DNA of 64,000 bases from Ignavibacteriales bacterium (GCA_021740915.1 JAIOYW010000003.1:217056-281055); one strand, 5' to 3'. Positions 50,918 through 60,839 are shown, counted from the stretch's first letter. Made by a program: numbers and translations. Notes: generated from the letters alone by a model not told the origin.

Positions 50918-52681
50918 ATGGAAAAATTCAACCTTAAAGAGCTGATAGAAAACCGTTATCCCGGTTTTATGAAATATCCGGCATTATTGCGCAGACTTTT
51001 TGTCCTTGCAGCCGAGAAAACGATGCGATCTGCCGATATAAATAAGTTTTTGGAGAAGAACAGTGAAATTCGGGGCATGGCTTTTATAGATGAAATTTTC
51101 GATTTCCTGAATTTCTCATTTTATGTTTCACACAAGGACAGTCAGAAAATACCATCCGAGGGGAAAGTTGTTCTTGTTGCAAATCACCCGATTGGTTCAC
51201 TTGATGGACTTGCTCTTCTGAGAGCAGTGTATAATATCAGGCGCGATGTGAAAATTGTGGCAAACGATATCCTGATGCAGATTGATAATCTCAGGGAATT
51301 GTTTTTACCTTATAATATCGAGAAGATATCGGCACAGAAACAAAATATCAGGGCTATTCAGGCTGCTCTTGAAAACGAAGAAGCTGTAATTATTTTTCCT
51401 GCCGCCGAAGTTTCTCGGTTAAGAGGTATTAGAATAGTTGATAAAAGATGGAATAAAGGTCCGGTTTATTTTGCCCGTAAATTTAATGCTCCTATTCTTC
51501 CTGTTTTCGTTAAAGCAAGAAATTCCGCATTCTTCTATTTATTCTCTGCAATAAATAAACCTGTCTCGCGGTTACTTCTTCCCAGGGAATTATTCAATAA
51601 GAAGAACAAAACTATAAAATTTGTTATCGGTGAACCGATTCCGGCGAAGGTTTTTGCTGCAGGCTATATTGATGACAGAATCCAGATCAAACTGCTCAAA
51701 AAGCACGTTTATGATATCGGGAAGAACAGACAAGGAGTGTTCCTGACTGAAAAAAATATCATTCATCCGGTTGAAAAGAAAATTCTCAAAAAAGAACTGG
51801 ACTCCTCTGAATTACTCGGTATTACTCCCGATCAGAAAAAAATAATCCTTGCTGATATGGAGAATGCTCCCAATGTAATGAAAGAAATTGCCAGACTAAG
51901 AGAAATTACATTCAGGCGTGTCGGCGAGGGAACAGGCAGAAAACTTGATATTGACTCCTACGACAGATACTATAAGCACATTGTTGTCTGGGATGAAAAA
52001 GAATTGGAAATAGTCGGCTCATACAGAGTGGGAATCGGAAGGGAAATAACTGAGAACTTCGGGGCAGCCGGATTTTACACCTCAACACTTTTTGAATATT
52101 CAATGCCGTTCGAAGTTAAATTATCAGAAACTGTTGAGTTAGGCAGAAGTTTTGTTCAGAAAAAATATTGGAATACTAATGCACTGCATTATCTCTGGCT
52201 GGGAATAGGTGCGTTTCTCGCAAAATATAATGAAGTTAAATACCTTTTCGGGGGCGTAAGCCTGAGCGCTTCTTATCCCGAAAACATAAGAAAGATGATA
52301 GTCTTTTATTTCAGGAAATGGTTTCCGGCTGAAACCGAAATGGTGAGGGCAAAAAACATTTTTTCTATTGATAAAGTAGCCGAAAAAGAACTCGATGCAA
52401 TTTTTATCGGCAAAAACAGAAAGGAAGATTATAATATTCTCAAAAACCAGCTTCGTCCTTTTGGACTGACAGTCCCGGTACTCTACAAACACTATACCGA
52501 ACTCGGCGAAGATGGCGGCGTTAAATTCCTTGCTTTCGGCGTTGACCCTGATTTCGAGAATTGCATTGATGGTTTAATTTTTATTCAGCTAAATCAATTG
52601 AAGAAAGAAAAGTGGGAAAAATATATTCAGCCATTCCTTCCAAATCCTGTGGAAAAAACCCGGCTTGAATTGATAGCATAA
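50918..52681 (+). CDS. olsF: OlsF-type bifunctional acyltransferase (PlsC-like plus OlsB-like GNAT)
   Basis: The protein has 587 residues from ATG 50918 (MEKFNLKEL), with AGGA about ten bases upstream; the longer frame runs into the SMR gene. The N-terminal half (about 60-290) is an acyltransferase with NHPIGSLDG (NHx4D) and IIFPAAEVSRLRG. The C-terminal half (about 310-520) is an OlsB-like N-acyltransferase with LREITFRRVGEGTGRK, YDRYYKHIVVWD and GSYRVGIG. This fusion matches OlsF, known from Serratia and Flavobacterium, in which the C-terminal part acylates ornithine and the N-terminal part adds the second chain. Lipid product is therefore probably an ornithine (or similar amino) lipid. Confidence 0.88.
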   Translation: MEKFNLKELIENRYPGFMKYPALLRRLFVLAAEKTMRSADINKFLEKNSEIRGMAFIDEIFDFLNFSFYVSHKDSQKIPSEGKVVLVANHPIGSLDGLALLRAVYNIRRDVKIVANDILMQIDNLRELFLPYNIEKISAQKQNIRAIQAALENEEAVIIFPAAEVSRLRGIRIVDKRWNKGPVYFARKFNAPILPVFVKARNSAFFYLFSAINKPVSRLLLPRELFNKKNKTIKFVIGEPIPAKVFAAGYIDDRIQIKLLKKHVYDIGKNRQGVFLTEKNIIHPVEKKILKKELDSSELLGITPDQKKIILADMENAPNVMKEIARLREITFRRVGEGTGRKLDIDSYDRYYKHIVVWDEKELEIVGSYRVGIGREITENFGAAGFYTSTLFEYSMPFEVKLSETVELGRSFVQKKYWNTNALHYLWLGIGAFLAKYNEVKYLFGGVSLSASYPENIRKMIVFYFRKWFPAETEMVRAKNIFSIDKVAEKELDAIFIGKNRKEDYNILKNQLRPFGLTVPVLYKHYTELGEDGGVKFLAFGVDPDFENCIDGLIFIQLNQLKKEKWEKYIQPFLPNPVEKTRLELIA

Positions 52682-53029
52682 ATGTGCCGCATTCATTTAC
52701 GGTAAAAATTACGTAAAAGCCGAAATATTTTTGATAAAATTCCGGCATAGCCTAAGCCGCTTAAATATCAGAGACGTCCGTGGCATATATTTTCCCTTTG
52801 GTTTTAATACTATCGAGACTCTGATCAGGCTGATTCTGAACTTATTGCAATAAGGAAGTTTTACTGATCAGTCTCAGGACCTCAAAGCAAGCCCATAGAT
52901 TTATCCGCCAAATCCTGTTTGGAAACTCAACAGAATTACCGATTATCTCGCATTTTGCTTGTTTGTTTCAAAAAATCAGGATAATTTTCGATATCTGGAT
53001 ACTTTATAAACAATTAATGCAGGTATCAA
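52682..53029. other. Intergenic region, no feature identified
   Basis: No gene, clear terminator or promoter box is visible. TAATTTTC at about 52981 resembles a -7 box without the final G. Confidence 0.35.
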
Positions 53030-54247
53030 ATGAGTCTCAGTCTTATTGCAAAAAGTATTAAACCTTCACCGACTTTAGCGCTGAATGAAAAAGCGGCAAT
53101 TTTACGCGAAAAAGGCGATCCGGTTATCCATTTAGGCGGCGGTGAACCAAAAAGCAAAGCCCCGATAGACGCACTTATCGCGGCTTCTTCTAATCTTAAT
53201 TCCGGTGAGATCCGCTATGCTCCGGCAGACGGCACTCCCGATATGAAAAGAGCGGTTATCCGTTTTATGGAGGAAAATTATCACAGAAAATTTGCTCCCG
53301 AAAACATTATTGTTTCCGGCGGCGCAAAGCAGGCGATTATGGTCGCACTCCATGCAATCCTTAATCCGCAGGAAGAAGTTATTTTTCCATCCCCATACTG
53401 GGTTAGTTATCCTGATATGGTCAGGCTGGTAGGCGGTATTCCCGTTCCGGTAAAAGCTGAGGATGGTTCATTCTATCCTAGGCTGAAAGATATTGCCGAC
53501 AGGGTTACATCCTATACCCGTGCCATTATAATCAACAGCCCGAATAATCCGTCAGGCGCAGCTTATTCCGAAGAATTTATTGCTGAGATTGTGGAATTCT
53601 GCGAAAAGAAAAACATCTGGCTGATAATGGATGATATTTACCAGAAATTACTGTTCGATAATAAAAAGCCGCTGATCTGCTATGATTACGCAAAAGATCT
53701 TTCCGAAAATTCGAAGCTGATAGTTATCAACGGCGTTTCGAAAATGTATGCGATGACGGGCTTCCGGATAGGCTGGGCAGTCGGCAACAAAAAAGTTATC
53801 GAGGCGATGTCCAATATTCAGGGGCATCAGACCTCGGGACCATCGGTACTTCTGCAGAAAGCTGCTATCGGTGCGCTCAACGGGATCCAGAACAGCGTCG
53901 AAAATCTGAGAGTAACCCTTGAGAATAACCGTAATATTATGATAGCTCGGCTTAAAGCCTTTGAGGGCGTAAAAGTTTACGTCCCCGACGGAACATTCTA
54001 CACTTTTGCGGATTTCAGCAATTACGGCAAGGATTCCAACAAACTCTCAAAATTCCTTATCGATAAAGTTATGGTGCTCACTGTTCCCGGAGCCGAATTC
54101 GGAATGGAAGGATTCCTCCGGTTAAGCTACTGCGGTGCGGTTAAGGAAATAACCGAGGGAATTGAAAGAATGAAATGGGCGCTCGATCTTAACTCGCCCA
54201 ACGAGCTTTACATCGGCGAAAGAAAACTTGTGAGGGACTGGGCATGA
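53030..54247 (+). CDS. Class I/II aminotransferase (aspartate aminotransferase-like)
   Basis: The 405-residue PLP enzyme of fold type I has IRYAPADGTPDMKRAV, PYWVSYPDMV, INSPNNPSGAAY, the aspartate in LIMDDIYQK, the PLP lysine Lys238 in NGVSKMYAMTGFRIGW, and the C-terminal arginine in GFLRLSYCG. These fit subgroup I-gamma aspartate or prephenate aminotransferases. GCAGG precedes the start. It overlaps pckA by 4 bases. If it makes oxaloacetate from aspartate, it feeds PEP carboxykinase directly. Confidence 0.88.
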   Translation: MSLSLIAKSIKPSPTLALNEKAAILREKGDPVIHLGGGEPKSKAPIDALIAASSNLNSGEIRYAPADGTPDMKRAVIRFMEENYHRKFAPENIIVSGGAKQAIMVALHAILNPQEEVIFPSPYWVSYPDMVRLVGGIPVPVKAEDGSFYPRLKDIADRVTSYTRAIIINSPNNPSGAAYSEEFIAEIVEFCEKKNIWLIMDDIYQKLLFDNKKPLICYDYAKDLSENSKLIVINGVSKMYAMTGFRIGWAVGNKKVIEAMSNIQGHQTSGPSVLLQKAAIGALNGIQNSVENLRVTLENNRNIMIARLKAFEGVKVYVPDGTFYTFADFSNYGKDSNKLSKFLIDKVMVLTVPGAEFGMEGFLRLSYCGAVKEITEGIERMKWALDLNSPNELYIGERKLVRDWA

Positions 54248-55899
54248 GCAAGTATCTTGAATTTAATACTCCCGCTACAAAGGAAGCTCAGGAGCTGGCT
54301 TCCGATTACAGGCTTAAAAATCACGGTTTTAATTATCTCGACCGCGTTTACTGGAATCTTCCGACTCCCGCTCTTTATGAAGAGATAGTTTTCAGGAACG
54401 AAGGAAAAGTTGCCGCTGATGGTCCTATCCTTGTTAACACCGGAAAACACACTGCACGCGCAGCGGCGGATAAATTTATTGTTAAAGAACGAAGCACCGA
54501 AAATAATATATGGTGGGGCGAATATAACCGTCCAATCACACTGGAGAATTTTAACCAGATATACGCGAGAGTGGAAGCATTTCTGCAGGGTGAGGAATTA
54601 TTTGTTCAGGACTGTTTTGCCGGAGCCGATCCCGATTACAGAATGCCCGTGCGTATTATTACCGAAAAAGCCTGGCATAGTCTTTTTGCACGGAATATGT
54701 TCCTTACAACCGGCGACCGCGAAACCCTGAAGAAATTCGTACCCGAGTTCAAACTGATTGCCCTGCCGGGATTCAAAGTAGATCCCAAAATTGACGGAAC
54801 AAGGACTGAAACAGGTATTATTATTGATTTCTCCACAAAAACGGCAATTGTTGCAAATTCGCTTTACGGCGGTGAGATCAAAAAAGGGATTTTTACGGTT
54901 CTCAATTTTCTGCTCACTTTCCAGGATGTGCTTCCGATGCACTGCTCGGCTAACGTCGGGGATAAAGGCGATGTGGCTTTGTTTTTCGGATTAAGCGGCA
55001 CTGGTAAAACTACACTCTCTGCTGATCCGAAACGCCGGCTTATCGGAGATGATGAACACGGCTGGAGCCAGGAAGGCGTATTCAACTTTGAAGGCGGCTG
55101 CTATGCAAAAGTTATCAGACTTTCCGAAGAAGCTGAACCGCAGATTTTTTCGGCTACAAAAAGATTCGGCACTATTCTCGAGAATGTTGTCTTCGATCCG
55201 GTCACACGGCATATCGATCTTGATGACGATATGATCACTGAAAATACACGCGCCTCTTACCCGGTAAATTTCATTCCTAATGTTATAAGTCAGGGATACG
55301 TGAGAACACATCCGAAAAATATCATATTCCTTACGTGCGATGCCTCGGGTGTTATGCCTCCGATAGCGAGGCTTAATCCTGCACAGGCGCAGTATCATTT
55401 TATCAGCGGATATACATCAAAAATAGCCGGTACTGAAATAGGACTCGGGATTGAACCGCAGATCACTTTCAGCGCATGTTTCGGAGCGCCTTTTATGGTG
55501 CGTCATCCTTATGATTACGCCACAATGCTTAAGCAGCGGATGCTCAAACATGACGCCAACTGCTGGCTGGTAAATACCGGCTGGGTCGGCGGCAGGTTCG
55601 GCGTTGGAAAACGTATCAGCATCAGGCATACACGAAATCTGCTTAATGCCGCACTCGAAGGGAAGCTCGAAAATGTTGAATTTCGTAAGGATAAATTATT
55701 CGGATTTGAAGTGCCGCTTACTTGTCCCGAGGTTCCGGCGGATGTGCTCGAACCCTCTAATTCATGGGGTAATAAGGAAGAATACTGGATGAAATATGAT
55801 GCTTTGGCTTCGAGATTTATCGAAAACTTCAAACTTTATTCTGAAGGCTGTTCCGATGAAGTGAAGCAGGCAGGACCCGTAAGGCTGAAAAAGGGCTGA
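54244..55899 (+). CDS. pckA: Phosphoenolpyruvate carboxykinase (ATP)
   Basis: The 551-residue protein is a complete ATP-type PckA. It contains VFRNEGKVAADGPILVNTGKH-like N-terminal region, PDYRMPVRIITEKAWHSLFA, the kinase 1a P-loop GLSGTGKTTL (249-258), kinase 2 LIGDDEHGW (266-274), and ITENTRASYPV. It converts oxaloacetate and ATP to PEP and CO2 in gluconeogenesis, or runs in reverse during fermentation. Translation starts in the ATGA overlap with the aminotransferase gene, so the two are made together. Confidence 0.95.
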   Translation: MSKYLEFNTPATKEAQELASDYRLKNHGFNYLDRVYWNLPTPALYEEIVFRNEGKVAADGPILVNTGKHTARAAADKFIVKERSTENNIWWGEYNRPITLENFNQIYARVEAFLQGEELFVQDCFAGADPDYRMPVRIITEKAWHSLFARNMFLTTGDRETLKKFVPEFKLIALPGFKVDPKIDGTRTETGIIIDFSTKTAIVANSLYGGEIKKGIFTVLNFLLTFQDVLPMHCSANVGDKGDVALFFGLSGTGKTTLSADPKRRLIGDDEHGWSQEGVFNFEGGCYAKVIRLSEEAEPQIFSATKRFGTILENVVFDPVTRHIDLDDDMITENTRASYPVNFIPNVISQGYVRTHPKNIIFLTCDASGVMPPIARLNPAQAQYHFISGYTSKIAGTEIGLGIEPQITFSACFGAPFMVRHPYDYATMLKQRMLKHDANCWLVNTGWVGGRFGVGKRISIRHTRNLLNAALEGKLENVEFRKDKLFGFEVPLTCPEVPADVLEPSNSWGNKEEYWMKYDALASRFIENFKLYSEGCSDEVKQAGPVRLKKG

Positions 55900-55908
55900 T
55901 GTTTTAAT

Positions 55909-55977
55909 CCCGTTTAAGGCACATAGGCAGCAGCGCTAAAAGAATTTGTGTTTTTGACTCCTGTGTGCCTTTAAGGG
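55909..55977. repeat. Stem-loop between convergent pckA and SDR genes
   Basis: CCCGTTTAAGGCACATAGG (55909-55927) pairs with CCTGTGTGCCTTTAAGGG (55960-55977), with one bulge, one mismatch and one G-T. The 32-base loop contains TTGTGTTTTTGAC. No T-run follows on either side, so a role as bidirectional transcription end or mRNA stabiliser is tentative. Confidence 0.6.
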
Positions 55978-55984
55978 AAATTAT

Positions 55985-56797
55985 CTAAAGATATTCTGCC
56001 AGAACCTGATCTGAATAATTAGCAAGCGCCGACTGCAATTCTTTGTTTAAGGATATTTTCGAAGAATTGGCTTCTTTTCTTTTAATAAAATACTTGCCGT
56101 TAAATTTTCCTGCATCAGGATCAGATGCAAGATAAACCGAAGTAGCGGCGCCTTCGGCAAGAGTTCCTCCAGTCATTTTGAACCCGGTCAGCAGCAGTTT
56201 AGTGCTTATTACACCGGGGTGCAGGCAGTTTACCGAAAAGTTATCCTGATAAAGCTGTCCGGCGAGGTAATACGTAAACAGCACATTTGCAAGTTTTGAA
56301 TTAGCATAGGCAGTATATGCGGAGAATGAATCCACATCATTTATTCTGCTTATGTCCAAAGATGCGCGCTGATGCGCTATCGAACTTACATTGATTATTC
56401 TCGGTTCGCGGCTCAGTCGCAGAGAGGAAACCAGTTTCATTGTAAGCACATAATGCGAAAAATGGTTTACAGCGAATGTCATCTCAATTCCCGATGAGTT
56501 CAGTTCAAAGTTATTCATATAGATTCCGGCATTATTAAGCAGAACATCAATTACCGGGTACTCGGCCTGAATGCTTTCCGCCATTTTTGCAGTGTCTTCG
56601 AATGAAGATAGATCGCAGACAGCTTTGCCGAGTTTTGCCCCGGGCAGCAATCCCCTTATTTCTTTGATCGCGGTATCAACTTTTGTTTCATTTCTTCCGT
56701 GGATTATAACAAAGGCGTCCTTTCCCGCAAGCTCGTATGCGGTCTGCTTTCCGATTCCGTCAGTAGCTCCGGTGATCAGTACAATTTTGTCAGTCAT
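55985..56797 (-). CDS. Short-chain dehydrogenase (retinol dehydrogenase-like)
   Basis: The 270-residue classical SDR starts KIVLITGATDGIGKQTAYEL (TGxxxGIG cofactor loop). It has IHGRNETKVD (Arg, favouring NADP), LLNNAGIY, the catalytic serine in INVSSIAH, and Tyr/Lys in AYANSKLANVLF. This subtype resembles eukaryotic retinol/WW-domain oxidoreductases and bacterial homologues of unknown substrate. It is a single gene convergent with pckA, separated by a strong stem-loop. Confidence 0.85.
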   Translation of the reverse strand: MTDKIVLITGATDGIGKQTAYELAGKDAFVIIHGRNETKVDTAIKEIRGLLPGAKLGKAVCDLSSFEDTAKMAESIQAEYPVIDVLLNNAGIYMNNFELNSSGIEMTFAVNHFSHYVLTMKLVSSLRLSREPRIINVSSIAHQRASLDISRINDVDSFSAYTAYANSKLANVLFTYYLAGQLYQDNFSVNCLHPGVISTKLLLTGFKMTGGTLAEGAATSVYLASDPDAGKFNGKYFIKRKEANSSKISLNKELQSALANYSDQVLAEYL

Positions 56798-57309
56798 ATT
56801 TTGTCAATACTTAAAAGTTAAATTTTCAGACTTTCAAAAATAATAAAACATCGGGTAATAAAGGCGATTATTGATGCTGAGGGCTTGATTTGGTATGTAG
56901 CGGGAGTGAATATTTTAAGGGATTCACAGGCGGAAAAAACCTCCGGCCCCGATTCACTCAGCCGGCTGAATATAATAATTAAATAAACTCTTTTTATTAG
57001 ATAAAATCATTAAAAATAGCACCTGAAATAGTTGAATATTATTTATAACAGGATTATTTTTCAATAAACATTTTTCCGGATAACCCGGGCTAATATTGAT
57101 TTCAAAGTTTTTTTATTCATCAGGGAAAACATAATCGAAAATTAGCCGGCAGACATCATAAATTTAATAATTACACTGAGGGGTCAGTTTTAACACTGAA
57201 TTTCCGCTGCGATGTGATTAAATTTGACGGAATTCAGCATCAATTCTGATAGGGTTTTAGTGGATGATTCGATTGTTGTAATTATTTTAATAATTATTCA
57301 GGGGTCAAT
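56798..57309. other. AT-rich intergenic region
   Basis: No gene is visible. Short direct repeats GAGGGGTCA (about 57178) and CAGGGGTCA (about 57300) precede the T9SS gene; the second acts as its ribosome binding site. Confidence 0.35.
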
Positions 57310-58944
57310 ATGAAAATGAGTTTAACTATTGTTATTGTAGTAATAGTTCTGACAGCTCATACTCATGCCCAAAACCCTGAGTGGATAAATTATACTTCCA
57401 ATACAATACTTGCAGTTGCGGACGATGGAGATTATACGTGGGCGGGTGGCGATGGGTTGGTGAGGATCGATAAGATCACCCATAAAAAAACGTATTATAA
57501 CCATGCGAATTCCGGGTTACCGGGTAATTCGGTTACATCAATCGCCATAGACTCTTCAGGGAACAAATGGATCGGGACTTTTAATGGAGGCGGATTAGCG
57601 AAATTCGATGGTGTGAACTGGACTGTTTATAATAAATCAAATTCGGGCTTTCCGGATTATATTGTTAGATCTCTTGCCATAGATGAATTCGACAACAAAT
57701 GGATCGGGACATATAGGGGTTTAGCAAAATTTGACGGCACAAACTGGACTATCTATAATACATCAAATTCGGGCTTGCCGTCTAACGGTGTTGAGTCAAT
57801 CACCATAGATGCCTCAGGGAACAAATGGATCGGGACGGATGGTGGTGGAGCTGCAAAATTTGACGGCGTGAACTGGACGGTTTATAATATTTTGAATTCG
57901 GGCTTGCCGTCTGATTATATTTCATCAATCGCCTTTGATGCCGCCGGTAACAAATGGATAGGGACTTATGGCGGCGGAGCAGCAAAATTTGATGACCTGA
58001 ACTGGACAGTGTATGATACTACAAATTCAGGCTTACCAGATAATTGGATTCACACTATCGCGATAGACGCTTCAGGAAGCAAATGGATTGGAACCTGGCA
58101 TGGAGGGTTGAGCAAATTTGATGGTGCCAACTGGACGGTTTATGACACTGCAAATTCGGATTTGACGGATAATTTCGTCTCTTCTATCGCAATTGACGCT
58201 TCCGGGAATAAATGGATTGGAACCTGGCATGGAGGATTGACAAAATTTGATAACTTTGACCGGATGGTCTATCGTACTTCGATTTCGGGCTTACCGTATG
58301 AAATTGTTTACTCAATCGCCATAGACGCATCCGGTAACAAATGGATCGGGACTTATGGTGGTTTGACGAAATTTGACGGACTAAACTGGACAGTATATAA
58401 ATCTTCAAATTCGGGTTTGCCGGATGACTATGTTTACTCAATCGCTTTAGACGCCACCGGAAACAAATGGATCGCGACTGGTGGAGGCGGTTTAGCGAAA
58501 TTTGATGAAACAAACTGGACTGTATATAACACTTCAAATTCAGGCTTGCCGTATAACGATGTCACCTCAATCGCAATAGATGCCGCCGGGAACAAATGGA
58601 TCGGAACCAGTTGCGGTTTAGCAGTATATAAAGAAGGAGGTATTGTTTCTGTTGAGGAGTTGGATATTAATTCAAAACCGGAAGTGTATATGCTTTCCCA
58701 GAATTACCCGAATCCGTTCAACCCCTCAACAATTATCGAATACCAGATCCCGAATTCCTCAAATGTTGAAATAAAGGTATTTGATATTCTCGGCAGAGAA
58801 ACCGCCGCGCTTGTAAATGAGTTCAAAGAAGCCGGCAGCTACAGGGTTAACTTCAATGCTGCGAACCTCCCGACAGGGGTTTATATCTACCGGATCATTG
58901 CCAGTTCTTTCACCGAGGTTAGGAAGATGCTATTGGTGAAGTGA
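57310..58944 (+). CDS. T9SS-exported repeat propeller (two-component-regulator-propeller-like)
   Basis: The 544-residue protein has a signal peptide (about 1-20, ending THAQ). Nine tandem repeats of about 42 residues follow, each containing a form of SIAIDASGNKWIGTxxGGLx and KFDGxNWTVYxxxNSGLP. The T9SS type A sorting domain (about 460-544) carries LSQNYPNPFNPSTIIEYQIP and ends VRKMLLVK. The repeats match the beta-propeller sensor modules of hybrid two-component regulators, but here they are used in a free secreted protein. Its ligand is unknown. Ribosome binding site CAGGGG precedes the start. Confidence 0.9.
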   Translation: MKMSLTIVIVVIVLTAHTHAQNPEWINYTSNTILAVADDGDYTWAGGDGLVRIDKITHKKTYYNHANSGLPGNSVTSIAIDSSGNKWIGTFNGGGLAKFDGVNWTVYNKSNSGFPDYIVRSLAIDEFDNKWIGTYRGLAKFDGTNWTIYNTSNSGLPSNGVESITIDASGNKWIGTDGGGAAKFDGVNWTVYNILNSGLPSDYISSIAFDAAGNKWIGTYGGGAAKFDDLNWTVYDTTNSGLPDNWIHTIAIDASGSKWIGTWHGGLSKFDGANWTVYDTANSDLTDNFVSSIAIDASGNKWIGTWHGGLTKFDNFDRMVYRTSISGLPYEIVYSIAIDASGNKWIGTYGGLTKFDGLNWTVYKSSNSGLPDDYVYSIALDATGNKWIATGGGGLAKFDETNWTVYNTSNSGLPYNDVTSIAIDAAGNKWIGTSCGLAVYKEGGIVSVEELDINSKPEVYMLSQNYPNPFNPSTIIEYQIPNSSNVEIKVFDILGRETAALVNEFKEAGSYRVNFNAANLPTGVYIYRIIASSFTEVRKMLLVK

Positions 58945-58998
58945 TTATTGACAGAATATATGCCGGTGCAGAGGCACGCCATGGCGGGTCTCTGCGGG
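58920..58998. repeat. T9SS-tail-plus-hairpin repeat, copy 1
   Basis: The last codons of the propeller gene, GTGATTATTGACAGAATATA and a palindrome-like GCAGAGGCACGCCA/TGGCGGGTCTCTGC (58968-58995, two mismatches) recur at 62489-62567. The hairpin may end transcription although no T-run follows. Confidence 0.75.
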
Positions 58999-59501
58999 GA
59001 TTCGACCTCCCCGGCGTAGAAGCCGCTGTTGTGCCAGATAATAACCACCATATTTCTGAGATAATAAAACAACTCCATTTTCCTTTACTTCCACATCTCA
59101 CGCTTAAAATATCATTTTTCTAAACCTGGTAATTCAAATGCTCGTATATTCCAAAATAATTTAAAGGATACGGCTAATAAGATTAAAAGCCCGGCGACAT
59201 GGTTGAAGTATTATGAAAATGGGAAAATTGCGTTAAGTATGTTGGTATCAGCATTCTTTAGTTAAAGGAACGACGAAGCGCAAAAATAGCTCTGCATGAT
59301 TTATCACAAATCACTTGATGAGTCTCATTTTGAATAAAAAATCTATTAAACTACCCATAGAGTTAGTTGAAACAAACCTAACTTTAGGTTAATTTTATTT
59401 TATAGAAATAAAATTAAATGGGGATTTATATTTAGAAATCACCAAAGCAAAGAAAATTATTTTACTTAAGTAATAATAAATTGAATGTTTTTGGAGTTAA
59501 A
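58999..59501. other. Intergenic region downstream of the propeller gene
   Basis: No supported gene. A short frame continuing through the repeat (58941-59123) is repeat-derived. TTAGTTAAAGGAACGACGAA at about 59259 and neighbouring AT-rich sequence show no recognisable element. Confidence 0.35.
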
Positions 59502-60806
59502 ATGAATGAGACATCCAGGTACATTATAATTCTGTTAATAATCAGCATCTATTGTTCTGGTTGTAATACAACACAGCCGGAATCTGAAAACGACAGCCCC
59601 GGAAGCGTGGAAGGCAGGATAAGCGATATTGCAAGGGATACTCTGATAGCAGGTGCCGCAATCACAACTAATCCGTTTACAATAAGGGTGATCACAGACA
59701 GCAGCGGCTACTATAAGATAACAGGCATAAGCAGAGGGCTCTATAAGATAATAGCTTCAAAAACCTATTACAACTCAGATAGTCTTACAGTGAGCATAGA
59801 AGCAGGAAAAACTTCGGTTGCCGATATTAAATTGAAACAGCAAATAAACAATGCGCCTAACCCTCCAGAGGTAATAACACCGGAGGACAGTTCAACGGGA
59901 ATCGGGACAACGCTTACGTTAAGCTGGACATGCACTGATCCGGATGGCGACAGTTTGTTTTTTGATGTTTACTTCGGTAAAAGTAATCCGCCTGCGACAA
60001 TAATCTCACAAAACCAGAGCAGAACAACTTATACAAAAAGCGGATTGGACAGCCAGTCAGTTTATTACTGGAAAGTAGTGGCGAAAGATACCAGGAACGG
60101 AGTAACTCCTGGTAATAATTGGAGGTTTACAACTGCTTTAAAAACTTTACCAACACAAGGACTAGTTGCCTATTATCCATTTAACGGTAATGCGAATGAC
60201 GAAAGCGGAAATGGTAATAATGGAACTGTTTATGGCGCTGCAATGACGAAAGACAGGTTTGGGAATGCGAACAAGGCGTATAGTTTTGATGGAGTAAATG
60301 ATTATATCAAAGCAAGTTCAAATTCACTGCCTACAGGTGCGCGAACTATATCAGTCTGGTTTTTTGCTTCATCATTGCTGACACATCCTGTAGTCTTAGG
60401 ATATGGAGGAGGGTACTGTGGAGAATCCCTGTTCCTCGATCTCAATCATACTGAAACACCAAACAGTTATCATATGGAATCACATTGCAATCACAACAAT
60501 TTTTATAAAAATTATACAACAGCCCCAGTGAATGGTTGGTATCATTGGATAGTGACCACATCAACTACCGGCACAAAAATGTATATCAATGGGCAAGAGA
60601 TATTCTCTAATAATTATTTCATTTCAGGTACAAAAGTTATCGGAAAAAACTTGGCAATTGGTGCATGCGTTAGTTTGAGCGGTATTGCACCTTATACAGA
60701 CGGTAATGTCGGATATTTTAAAGGCACTTTGGATGATATAAGATTCTTCAATAGGGCGTTAACGCCCACAGAAATACAACTGCTTTACCACGAAGGCGGC
60801 TGGTGA
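59502..60806 (+). CDS. Lipoprotein with carboxypeptidase-regulatory-like, Fn3-like and LamG domains
   Basis: The protein has about 434 residues from ATG 59502 (MNETSRYIIIL), with GGAG nine bases upstream; an ATG 21 bases earlier adds a leader. The signal ends in lipobox YCSGC, so lipidation is expected. Domains in order are a CarboxypepD_reg-like fold (about 35-110, SVEGRISDIARDTLIAGAAI and GLYKIIASKTYY), a fibronectin-III-like module (about 115-210, TLSWTCTDPDGDSLFFDVYFG), and a LamG-type lectin domain (about 220-434, LVAYYPFNGNANDESGNGNN to LDDIRFFNRALTP). It probably faces the cell surface and binds glycan or protein. Confidence 0.85.
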   Translation: MNETSRYIIILLIISIYCSGCNTTQPESENDSPGSVEGRISDIARDTLIAGAAITTNPFTIRVITDSSGYYKITGISRGLYKIIASKTYYNSDSLTVSIEAGKTSVADIKLKQQINNAPNPPEVITPEDSSTGIGTTLTLSWTCTDPDGDSLFFDVYFGKSNPPATIISQNQSRTTYTKSGLDSQSVYYWKVVAKDTRNGVTPGNNWRFTTALKTLPTQGLVAYYPFNGNANDESGNGNNGTVYGAAMTKDRFGNANKAYSFDGVNDYIKASSNSLPTGARTISVWFFASSLLTHPVVLGYGGGYCGESLFLDLNHTETPNSYHMESHCNHNNFYKNYTTAPVNGWYHWIVTTSTTGTKMYINGQEIFSNNYFISGTKVIGKNLAIGACVSLSGIAPYTDGNVGYFKGTLDDIRFFNRALTPTEIQLLYHEGGW

Positions 60807-60839
60807 AATTTTAATAAAAACTATTAAATGGAGCAGAAA

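Noticed and set aside
56798..57309. Riboswitch or structured RNA upstream of the T9SS propeller gene
   Set aside because: The region is AT-rich with only short weak stems and no recognisable conserved core.
58941..59123. A 60-residue plus-strand frame after the propeller gene
   Set aside because: It is translated from the hairpin repeat (IYAGAEARHGGSLRG) and has no independent start signal.
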